Part shown: positions 11,262-20,805 of the stretch, piece after piece
Numbering within the stretch: the stretch's first letter is position 1
Layout: every line of letters begins with the position of its first letter
The notes under the pieces: generated by a model
What the model was told of the DNA's origin: nothing
The model's input: the letters and a program-made list of their open reading frames with translations, nothing else
Databases searched by the model: none
Source of the DNA: Laguncularia racemosa
Taxonomy: Eukaryota > Streptophyta > Magnoliopsida > Myrtales > Combretaceae
DNA length: 64,000 nucleotides
Direction: 5' to 3'
Assembly (NCBI GenBank): GCA_037954665.1
Contig: JBBMOL010000065.1
Location: 992,001 to 1,056,000 of the forward strand
Program-made: the position numbers and the translations under genes

Positions 11262-12232
11262 GTAGACATTTCTATGGATTTTGTGTTAGGATTACCCAGG
11301 TCTAGATATGGTAGAGACTCTATTTTGTAGTTGTGGATAGGTTTTCCAAGATGGCACATTTCATTCCTTGCCACAAAACAGACGATGCTTGCCATATTGC
11401 TAATTTGTTCTTTAGGGAAGTTGTGAGATTGCATGGTATGCCTAGAACAATCGTATCGGATCGGGATGTTAAGTTCTTAAGCTACTTCTAGAAGACCCTG
11501 TGGGCTAAGTTAGGAATTAAGTTATTGTTCTCTACTACCTGTCATCCACAGACTGATGGTCAAACTGAGGTAGTAAATCGAACTTTATCTACTTTGTTGA
11601 GGGTTGTCATTAAAAAGAACATTAAGAGTTGGGAGGATTGTTTGCTTCATGTTGAATTTGCTTATAATCGCACAATGCATTCTGCTACTAAGTTTACACC
11701 TTTTGAAATTGTGTATGGTTTTAATCCACTAACTCGTTTGGATTTATCTCCCCTTCCTATTTCTGAGTATGTCAATCTAGATGGTAAGAAGAAAGTGGAG
11801 TTTGTTAAACAACTCCATGAGAAGGCAAGGCTTAACATTGAGCGAAGGACAGAACAGTATGTGAAACAAGCCAACAAGGGTCGTCGACAAGCTGTCTTTA
11901 AACCTGGAGACTGGGTTTAGGTTCACATGCGCAAAGAGCGATTTCCTGTGCAACGTCAATCTAAATTACTTCCTAGAGGCAATGGACCATTTCAAATTCT
12001 TGAGCGCATCAATGATAATGCCTACAAGTTAGATTTGCCAGGTGAGTATCAAGTAAGTGCTACTTTTAACGTTACTGATATGAGTCCTTTTGATGTAGGC
12101 AATGATTTGAGGACAGATCCTTTTCAAGAGGAGGGGAATGATGGAAGCCATGATGGGAGCCAAGCTAGAAGGTGGAATGTGGATCCTCTTAAAGTGCCAC
12201 TCGGACCGATCACAAGAACTCGAGCGAAATGA
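11262..12232 (+). pseudogene. Ty3/gypsy integrase core and C-terminus, unit 1
   Basis: The integrase core continues but is badly broken: a frame change near 11,325, a stop at 11,489-11,491 and a stop at 11,918-11,920, the last two apparently replacing Trp. Intact blocks include HPQTDGQTEVVNRTL (catalytic Glu region) at 11,525-11,920 and a C-terminal piece at 11,927-12,232 ending LGPITRTRAK. The lesions are shared with unit 2, so the gene was dead before duplication. Confidence 0.82.
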
Positions 12233-12309
12233 TTCAATGAAGCACTTAACGAGTTGATAAAGGATATCCAAGAAGCTAGAAAAGATTTGAGCAACCATGA
12301 GAACGAACT

Positions 12310-12895
12310 TGCATTTATATAAGTCATTCAAGGTTTTAACAAAAGAGATCAAAGCTGCCAGCTTAGGTAAAGAAACAGTCGGCCTTAAAGCTGTTAACGT
12401 TTTAACGCTGCCGGCGTTGAAATTAGAGAGTGACAAAGGGACTACACAGCCTTCTACGCCGTCGGCGTATATCCTACACCGACTACTACGTTGCTTACTA
12501 CGCCACCGGCGTACATTACATGATTGTTATTTTTTTCACTACTTTATTATATTTTGTCGTTTTGGGCCTTTTTCCTTACGAGTTGTAAACACTATTAATA
12601 ACTGCTAGGGTTGGAAAACATAACATACAACTTTGATTAATATAATTTTGAAGAGTATTCCTCTCTTGGTTCTCCAAAGAATTTCTCTTGAACTTATTGG
12701 ATCTCTTCCGTGGAGTTCAAATCCGACTTATCAATCGGTCCTTTATCCCGATTGTGGCGTCAACATAATATACCAAGGTTCTTGCCTCATCTATAGGCAA
12801 CGGGTCGCGGTTCCACTTCGATTATTTGGCATCTTGGGTTGCAATTCCAAACGTATTGGTATAGGGTTTCGTCACAGGTGGGCGTGGTTCGTATC
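12310..12895 (+). mobile_element. gypsy 3' region / LTR-like tail, unit 1
   Basis: After the pol end, about 580 bp show LTR features: GC-rich palindromes, a U5-like pyrimidine-rich stretch and an ending GTGGTTCGTATCA-like segment common at plant gypsy LTR ends. The exact LTR start is not visible. The sequence changes to copia RNase H coding at about 12,895-12,930. Small ORFs here appear non-coding. Confidence 0.45.
12404..12513. repeat. three GC-rich palindromes, unit 1
   Basis: AACGCTGCCGGCGTT (12,404-12,418), TACGCCGTCGGCGTA (12,455-12,469) and TACGCCACCGGCGTA (12,499-12,513) are three related hairpin-forming palindromes with 5-6 bp arms in otherwise AT-rich DNA. Unit 2 has them at 18,926-18,940, 18,977-18,991 and 19,021-19,035. 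Confidence 0.7.
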
Positions 12896-12928
12896 AATAA
12901 ATCTGCACTAGAGGGGTTTTCAAATGCT

Positions 12929-13231
12929 GGCATGGCTGGTGATTTGGATTCTAGGAAATCCACTTCAGGTTACCTGATTACTTATGCAGGGGGAGCAGTG
13001 TCTTGGCAATCGAAGTTACAAAAGTGTGTTGCACTTTCCACTACTGAGGCTAAGTATATTGCTATAACAGAAGCCTGCAAGGAAGTCTTGTGGATGAAAA
13101 AGTTTTTAGAAGAGTTGGGTCAAGAGCAAGAAGAGCTAAAGCTGTACTGTGATAGTCAGAGCGTTATACATCTCAGTAAGAATCCGATATTCCACTCTAG
13201 GTCAAAACACATTGATGTTAGGTATCATTGA
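12929..13231 (+). pseudogene. Ty1/copia RNase H fragment, unit 1
   Basis: The frame encodes the C-terminal RNase H of a copia polyprotein: GDLDSRKSTSGYLITYAGG, ALSTTEAKYIA, LYCDSQSVIHLSKN and FHSRSKHIDVRYH. These carry the conserved Asp, Glu and Asp of the family. Everything upstream in the copia pol is missing. The frame ends at 13,231. Confidence 0.85.
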
Positions 13232-13357
13232 ATCAGGAATGTGCTTGAGTCAAAATAGTTGAAGCTTGAGAAGATTCACTATGATGACGAAGGCTCTACC
13301 CAATGAGAAGATTGTTTGCTGCAGGAAGATTGCAGGGGTGATGGAACCCCCCCATAT

Positions 13358-13374
13358 GAGTTGGAAGGGGAGTT
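13358..13374 (+). promoter_or_regulatory. copia polypurine tract, unit 1
   Basis: A purine-rich GAGTTGGAAGGGGAGTT lies directly before the TGTTGGGG start of the LTR, as expected for copia plus-strand priming. Confidence 0.65.
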
Positions 13375-13978
13375 TGTTGGGGTATAGATCCAACACATAT
13401 GGGTCTATATCAAGAGTATCCTAAATATATGAAGTATACTTGGATGAAAGAATGTTAAGCTTGAAGAAAATTGACGAAACCAAGCGAAACAGGGCAAGGC
13501 CGGCTTAAGGCTAGCCGAACACCATCTATGATTGGATACTTAGGCCGCCAGCCTTAAGCCGACGTAAGTCCTAAACTTGTTTTTTTTTTTTTACGTGGCC
13601 AATATATATATATATATAAGTGTTCCTTTGTAGGTTAAAAAAAAAGGCGGGGGGGAGGAATACAAGAGTGAAAAATACAAAGAGGTTATTCCTAAACCTA
13701 GAGAGAGTTCTAGAGAAGGAAATTTCATTGTATTTGATCCACCGGTTTGTGGTGAGACTGAGTAATCCACTAGTGAAACTAGTGAAGAAGTGTGTAACCC
13801 ATTACTTTGATAGTGGACGAATTTGTGTGCGGCAATCCCGTGGTTTTCCCCAAATTAGGGTTTTCTACGTAAATCCTTGGTGTTGATTGTTTTTATTTTC
13901 GCAAGTTATTATTGATTGTTGTTTGTTTCAATTGTTAATCGCACAGGCAAGAGGAAAAGTTTGAATCTTTTTCTAACA
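13375..13978 (+). mobile_element. copia 3' LTR, unit 1 (604 bp)
   Basis: The LTR begins TGTTGGGGTATAGATCC and ends TTTTTCTAACA, so its termini are the inverted TGTT/AACA pair. Inside are a 17-bp imperfect inverted repeat (13,499-13,515 with 13,547-13,563) and an AT-repeat TATA-like segment near 13,603-13,619. Duplicon sequence resumes at once after 13,978. No partner 5' LTR is present. Confidence 0.75.
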
Positions 13979-14285
13979 TTTAATTAATGAGAAGTTTCAT
14001 CCTTTTCTTACAGTTGCGTGTGTGAATGTTTGACATCTACATGAATACAATGAAGTTCACTGAAATTTCCTTATTGACCAACCTAATAATTGCATTCACA
14101 ATTGTCAAATTCTTTGGATGGATTTTTTTTTCCCTAAATAATTGTTCCGCAATTTGAAGAGGGAATCTTTCTTAAATGGAGAAGGGAGTTTATCCAAAGT
14201 GCACTATAACACCTTGACCTTTGAATAGTAATTGATGTATGAAAGTTACTGTACGTTAATGATATTTGACATATCAAATTCAATA
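13979..14285 (+). repeat. duplicon tail in unit 1
   Basis: The segment starts TTTAATTAATGAGAAGTTTC and closely matches 20,498-20,805, 23,722-23,795 joined to 30,523-30,754, and 33,794-34,090. In the fourth copy this tail lies just upstream of the TNL leader. No gene is recognised. Confidence 0.8.
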
Positions 14286-15063
14286 TAGTAATAAAGTTGA
14301 TCCATTACCGATAGGTGTTTGAACCCGGTGGCATTACATATCTCATCATGATTGGACCGTAAGAGCTTGAAGAATATTTGGAGGGCAATACATTTCATCA
14401 AAACAAAAACCTGAAGGATGAAGGCACAAAATAAACGTAATTGGAGAACTCAAATTACACTCTCTTTTCCCTTGGAGGTAAGGAAAAGAAAAATTCTATC
14501 CACATTTTACCCGCAGCTAAAGACCACAGTTGAAGAATGGGAGTAAAGTGTAGTCCTTCGAGGTGTCAATTATGTTTCATAGGTGGCTCCGACGTCTTAG
14601 ACGACACTAACTTCCTTGCGATATGGATAATTAACCCATTCTCATCATTCATATTTTACATGTACAATAATGAACATATATATATATATGGCACGATACT
14701 TGCTATGTTAAAATATGAATCAGATTAATACCTTTGACAAACTGTAGGTAACGTGAAATCTATTTATTAAAGTTTCATTGTGTAATTTATTAATATTAAA
14801 TGTTTTCTATGGGGAAAAAATATTGGAGATGAAAATATGCGGGGGTACACAATTGACACTATCACTAATGATCAAGATACATCACGGAGGAACATGGTGA
14901 GTGATGTTCATGGAGTTTCTGTTGGTGTTTCTATATACATTTGTCTTAATTGTTATATATATATATATATATATATTAATCAAAGTGAGTTAAAATTTTA
15001 TACTTGATAGAAGTTATAATCAATTTTATACTTGAGGGAGGAATGACGATGGATAGAGGAAAT

Positions 15064-15708
15064 TGTGACATTAAATGTTTTAAATGCCAAGGAAGAAGCC
15101 ATATTGCTAGTCAATGTCCAAATAAATGCGTTATGATTTTGCGCGATGATGGTGAGTATGAGACTGAGGGGGATAGTGAAGATGATGATATGCCTCCATT
15201 AGAGGATGTTAGTGATAAAGAGGAGCCTGCAGAGGGAAAGTTAGTGGCAGTAGTGAAGCGAGCTTTGAATGTGCAGGTGAAGAAAGAAGAGGAGGTGCAA
15301 CAAGAGAATATCTTTCATACTATATTTTATCTAGGTGACCATATTTGTAGTTCAATCATTGATGGGAGGAGTTGCACTAATGTGGTAAGTACCTTCATTA
15401 TTGAGAGGTTAGGGCTCAAGACCACTAAACACCCTAGCCCTTATAAATTGCAGTGGTTGAATGATAGTGGCGAGACTAAGGTGAGTAAGCAAGCCTTAAT
15501 TGCTTTTCGCATCGATAGATATGAGGATGAGGTATTATGCGATGTAGTGCCAATGCAAGCTTGTCATGTGTTGTTGGGGAGGCCATGGCAGTTTGACAGG
15601 AAGGTTATTCATGATGGCTTTTCTAACAAGTATACGCTTGTTTACCATGGCAAAAGCTATAATCTTAAACCCTTAACACCTAAACAGGTGTATGAGGATC
15701 AGTTGTAG
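15064..15708 (+). pseudogene. Ty3/gypsy gag zinc knuckle and protease, unit 2
   Basis: Protein identical to the unit 1 copy: CCHC knuckle, acidic linker, and protease-like domain with IIDGRSCTN and LLGRPWQFD. It is missing the same N-terminal part of gag. Confidence 0.82.
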
Positions 15709-15870
15709 CTACAACAATCTTTTGCAAAATATAAGGTAAGTGAAAAACAGAGGGAGACTGAGAGAGCGAAAGACATAGAAAAAGAAAAGGAACACAAATG
15801 TCAATACCAAGAGGAAAAAGAGAGGAAGGCTGGAAAGAGTGCAAGAGGCTAAGTTGAGAGGGGATCAACT

Positions 15871-16992
15871 TTGGTGGTGAGTGAAAAGGAGAGTGCAGCC
15901 TTACAAAAGGAGAGTTGTGTGGCAAGAGTGAGTGTAGTGAGGAGAGAGTTAGTGATGAAGCAACCCATGTTATTGCTGGTTTTTAAGGAAACTTGTTTAA
16001 ATACTAACGAACTTCTTAACTCTTTGTCTAGTGTGGTTGTATCTATTTTGCAGGGCTTTGAGGATGTCTTCCCTAAAGAGATTCCAAAGGGGTTACCACC
16101 TATTCGCGGTATTGAGCACCGGATTGACTTTGTACCCGGAGCATCTATTCTAAACCAGCCAGCTTATAGGAGTAATCTAGAGGAGACAAAGGAACTCCAA
16201 AGGCAGGTTAATGACTTGATTGAGAAGCGGTATGTGAGAGAAAGCATGAGCCCATGTGCAATGCCTGTGATTTTGGTGCCTAAGAAGGATGGGTCATGGA
16301 GAATGTATGTTGATTGTCGAGCTATCAACAACATCACGGTAAAGTATCGTCATCCCATTCCTCGCTTAAATGACATGTTAGATGAGTTACATGGGTCTAG
16401 TGTCTTTTCCAAAATTGATTTGAAAAGTGGATGTCACCAAATTAGAATGAAAGAAGTCGATGAATGGAAAACAGCCTTTAAGACAAAATATGGGTTATAT
16501 GAGTGGTTAGTAATGCCTTTCAGTTTAACTAACGCACCTAGTACTTTCATGAGACTTATGAACCATGTTTTGAGGACTTTTATTGGAAAATTTGTGGTAG
16601 TCTATTTTGATGATATCCTCATTTACAGCAAGAGTTTGGAAGACCATATAATTCACTTGAAGGTTGTTTTGGAAGTGCTTCGAAAGGAGCAATTATATGC
16701 TAACCTCAAAAAGTGCACTTTTTGCACAGACAGACTTGTGTTTCTTAGTTTTATTGTTAGTGCACAGGGAATACAAGTTGATGAAGAGAAGATTCGTGCG
16801 ATCCAAGAATGGCCTAGTCAAACTAATGTAAGTAATGTTTGGAGTTTCCATGGACTAGCAAGCTTTTATAGGAGGTTTGTGAAGGATTTCAGCACCATTG
16901 CAGCACCACTTACTAAGGTAATCAAGAAGAAGGTGGGGTTCAGTTGGGAGAGCAACAAGAGAAGGCCTTTCAAACGCTTAAAAATAAGTTGA
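15871..16992 (+). pseudogene. Ty3/gypsy reverse transcriptase, unit 2
   Basis: Protein identical to unit 1, with YFDD at 16,603-16,614. The linker just upstream (15,709-15,870) retains one more A than unit 1, which keeps more of it in the protease frame until a stop near 15,850. The frameshift to RNase H is the same. Confidence 0.85.
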
Positions 16993-17783
16993 CTCATGCG
17001 CCACTACTTGCTTTACCTAATTTCTCTAAAACTTTTGAGATTGAGTGTGATGCTTCAGGAATAGGTATTGGAGCAGTTCTCATGCAAGAGAGGAGACCAA
17101 TTGCATTCTTTAGTGAGAAGCTAAGTGGGGCAACCTTGAACTACCCTACTTATGACAAGGAGTTATATGCATTGGTTCGAGCTCTGGAGACTTGGCAACA
17201 CTATCTTTGGCCAAAAGAGTTTGTGATTCACACTGATCATGAATCCTTAAAGTACTTGAAGGGACAACATAAGCTGAACAAAAGGGATGCTTGTTGGGTG
17301 GAGTTTATCGAAACATTTCCCTATGTCATCCACTATAAGCAAGGTAAAGAAAATGTTGTTGCTGATGCACTTTCTAGAAGGTATGCTCTTATCTCTACTC
17401 TTAGTTCTAGACTGCTTGGTTTTGAGCATATTAAAAAATTGTATGCTACTGACCAAGATTTTTGTGAAGAGTATGTTTGCTGTGAGAAGAGTGGCCATGG
17501 TAAATTTTATAAGCATGAGGGATTCTTGTTTAGGGAGAATAAACTTTGCATTCCCAATTGTTCTTTAAGAGAGTTATTAGTGAAGGAGTCTCATGGAGGA
17601 GGATTAATGGGGCATTTTGGAGTAGCTAAAACCTTAGGGGTTTTGCAGGAACACTTCCATTGGCCTCACATGAAACGAGATGTTGAGAGGATTTGTGAGC
17701 GATGTGTCATTTATAAGCAAGCAAAATCTAGAGTCCAACCTCATGGACTTTATACCCCACTTCCAATTCCCCATGAGCCTTGA
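16944..17783 (+). pseudogene. Ty3/gypsy RNase H and integrase zinc domain, unit 2
   Basis: Identical to unit 1, including the TGA (17,781-17,783) at the Trp position that ends the frame before the integrase core. Confidence 0.85.
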
Positions 17784-18754
17784 GTAGACATTTCTATGGA
17801 TTTTGTGTTAGGATTACCCAGGTCTAGATATGGTAGAGACTCTATTTTGTAGTTGTGGATAGGTTTTCCAAGATGGCACATTTCATTCCTTGCCACAAAA
17901 CAGACGATGCTTGCCATATTGCTAATTTGTTCTTTAGGGAAGTTGTGAGATTGCATGGTATGCCTAGAACAATCGTATCGGATCGGGATGTTAAGTTCTT
18001 AAGCTACTTCTAGAAGACCCTGTGGGCTAAGTTAGGAATTAAGTTATTGTTCTCTACTACCTGTCATCCACAGACTGATGGTCAAACTGAGGTAGTAAAT
18101 CGAACTTTATCTACTTTGTTGAGGGTTGTCATTAAAAAGAACATTAAGAGTTGGGAGGATTGTTTGCTTCATGTTGAATTTGCTTATAATCGCACAATGC
18201 ATTCTGCTACTAAGTTTACACCTTTTGAAATTGTGTATGGTTTTAATCCACTAACTCGTTTGGATTTATCTCCCCTTCCTATTTCTGAGTATGTCAATCT
18301 AGATGGTAAGAAGAAAGTGGAGTTTGTTAAACAACTCCATGAGAAGGCAAGGCTTAACATTGAGCGAAGGACAGAACAGTATGTGAAACAAGCCAACAAG
18401 GGTCGTCGACAAGCTGTCTTTAAACCTGGAGACTGGGTTTAGGTTCACATGCGCAAAGAGCGATTTCCTGTGCAACGTCAATCTAAATTACTTCCTAGAG
18501 GCAATGGACCATTTCAAATTCTTGAGCGCATCAATGATAATGCCTACAAGTTAGATTTGCCAGGTGAGTATCAAGTAAGTGCTACTTTTAACGTTACTGA
18601 TATGAGTCCTTTTGATGTAGGCAATGATTTGAGGACAGATCCTTTTCAAGAGGAGGGGAATGATGGAAGCCATGATGGGAGCCAAGCTAGAAGGTGGAAT
18701 GTGGATCCTCTTAAAGTGCCACTCGGACCGATCACAAGAACTCGAGCGAAATGA
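17784..18754 (+). pseudogene. Ty3/gypsy integrase core and C-terminus, unit 2
   Basis: Carries the same frame change and internal stops as unit 1. Readable blocks are 18,047-18,442 (HPQTDGQTEVVNRT and following) and 18,449-18,754 (C-terminal domain ending TRTRAK). Confidence 0.82.
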
Positions 18755-19450
18755 TTCAATGAAGCACTTAACGAGTTGATAAAGGATATCCAAGAAGCTA
18801 GAAAAGATTTGAGCAACCATGAGAACGAACTTGCATTTATATAAGTCATTCAAGGTTTTAACAAAAGAGATCAAAGCTGCCAGCTTAGGTAAAGAAACAG
18901 TCGGCCTTAAAGCTGTTAACGTTTTAACGCTGCCGGCGTTGAAATTAGAGAGTGACAAAGGGACTACACAGCCTTCTACGCCGTCGGCGTATATCCTACA
19001 CCGACTACTACGTTGCTTACTACGCCACCGGCGTACATTACATGATTGTTATTTTTTTCACTACTTTATTATATTTTGTCGTTTTGGGCCTTTTTCCTTA
19101 CGAGTTGTAAACACTATTAATAACTGCTAGGGTTGGAAAACATAACATACAACTTTGATTAATATAATTTTGAAGAGTATTCCTCTCTTGGTTCTCCAAA
19201 GAATTTCTCTTGAACTTATTGGATCTCTTCCGTGGAGTTCAAATCCGACTTATCAATCGGTCCTTTATCCCGATTGTGGCGTCAACATAATATACCAAGG
19301 TTCTTGCCTCATCTATAGGCAACGGGTCGCGGTTCCACTTCGATTATTTGGCATCTTGGGTTGCAATTCCAAACGTATTGGTATAGGGTTTCGTCACAGG
19401 TGGGCGTGGTTCGTATCAATAAATCTGCACTAGAGGGGTTTTCAAATGCT

Positions 19451-19783
19451 GGCATGGCTGGTGATTTGGATTCTAGGAAATCCACTTCAGGTTACCTGAT
19501 TACTTATGCAGGGGGAGCAGTGTCTTGGCAATCGAAGTTACAAAAGTGTGTTGCACTTTCCACTACTGAGGCTAAGTATATTGCTATAACAGAAGCCTGC
19601 AAGGAAGTCTTGTGGATGAAAAAGTTTTTAGAAGAGTTGGGTCAAGAGCAAGAAGAGCTAAAGCTGTACTGTGATAGTCAGAGCGTTATACATCTCAGTA
19701 AGAATCGATATTCCACTCTAGGTCAAAACACATTGATGTTAGGTATCATTGAATCAGGAATGTGCTTGAGTCAAAATAGTTGA
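19451..19783 (+). pseudogene. Ty1/copia RNase H fragment, unit 2, frameshifted
   Basis: Same domain as in unit 1 to LYCDSQSVIHLSKN. One C is then missing at about 19,707, so the final HSRSKHIDVRYH block is lost and the frame runs out differently to 19,783. This is one of the few differences between the two units. Confidence 0.82.
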
Positions 19784-19895
19784 AGCTTGAGAAGATTCAC
19801 TATGATGACGAAGGCTCTACCCAATGAGAAGATTGTTTGCTGCAGGAAGATTGCAGGGGTGATGGAACCCCCCCATATGAGTTGGAAGGGGAGTT

Positions 19896-20497
19896 TGTTG
19901 GGGTATAGATCCAACACATATGGGTCTATATCAAGAGTATCCTAAATATATGAAGTATACTTGGATGAAAGAATGTTAAGCTTGAAGAAAATTGACGAAA
20001 CCAAGCGAAACAGGGCAAGGCCGGCTTAAGGCTAGCCGAACACCATCTATGATTGGATACTTAGGCCGCCAGCCTTAAGCCGACGTAAGTCCTAAACTTG
20101 TTTTTTTTTTTTACGTGGCCAATATATATATATATATAAGTGTTCCTTTGTAGGTTAAAAAAAAAGGCGGGGGGGAGGAATACAAGAGTGAAAAATACAA
20201 AGAGGTTATTCCTAAACCTAGAGAGAGTTCTAGAGAAGGAAATTTCATTGTATTTGATCCACCGGTTTGTGGTGAGACTGAGTAATCCACTAGTAAACTA
20301 GTGAAGAAGTGTGTAACCCATTACTTTGATAGTGGACGAATTTGTGTGCGGCAATCCCGTGGTTTTCCCCAAATTAGGGTTTTCTACGTAAATCCTTGGT
20401 GTTGATTGTTTTTATTTTCGCAAGTTATTATTGATTGTTGTTTGTTTCAATTGTTAATCGCACAGGCAAGAGGAAAAGTTTGAATCTTTTTCTAACA
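19896..20497 (+). mobile_element. copia 3' LTR, unit 2 (602 bp)
   Basis: Same TGTT...AACA LTR as unit 1, two bases shorter, preceded by the same polypurine tract and followed directly by the duplicon tail (20,498-20,805). Confidence 0.75.
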
Positions 20498-20805
20498 TTT
20501 AATTAATGAGAAGTTTCATCCTTTTCTTACAGTTGCGTGTGTGAATGTTTGACATCTACATGAATACAATGAAGTTCACTGAAATTTCCTTATTGACCAA
20601 CCTAATAATTGCATTCACAATTGTCAAATTCTTTGGATGGATTTTTTTTTCCCTAAATAATTGTTCCGCAATTTGAAGAGGGGAATCTTTCTTAAATGGA
20701 GAAGGGAGTTTATCCAAAGTGCACTATAACACCTTGACCTTTGAATAGTAATTGATGTATGAAAGTTACTGTACGTTAATGATATTTGACATATCAAATT
20801 CAATA

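Larger units (their letters stand above)
8543..13978 (+). mobile_element. retroelement chimera in unit 1 (truncated gypsy + truncated copia)
   Basis: The 5,436-bp cassette starts in the middle of a gypsy gag with no 5' LTR or primer site. It runs through gypsy protease, RT, RNase H and integrase and a gypsy LTR-like tail. It then switches abruptly to the last part of a copia pol (RNase H), followed by a copia polypurine tract and 3' LTR. Both elements lack 5' halves, so at least two deletions made it. Confidence 0.8.
7765..14285 (+). repeat. tandem unit 1 (6,521 bp)
   Basis: The unit begins TAGTAATAAAGTTGATCC and is followed head to tail by a nearly identical unit from 14,286. It has three parts: duplicon head (7,765-8,542), retroelement chimera (8,543-13,978) and duplicon tail (13,979-14,285). 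Head and tail match the third and fourth array units, so the chimera replaced the duplicon middle before the 6.5-kb duplication. Confidence 0.92.
15064..20497 (+). mobile_element. retroelement chimera in unit 2
   Basis: The same truncated-gypsy plus truncated-copia cassette as in unit 1, with identical junctions at both ends. It arose by duplication of the whole unit, not by a second insertion. Confidence 0.85.
14286..20805 (+). repeat. tandem unit 2 (6,520 bp)
   Basis: A near-perfect copy of unit 1. By eye it differs mainly by isolated one-base changes: a substitution at about 14,507, an extra A near 15,780, a missing C near 19,707, a missing G near 20,294 and an extra G near 20,681. All retroelement stop codons are shared with unit 1. 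Confidence 0.92.
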
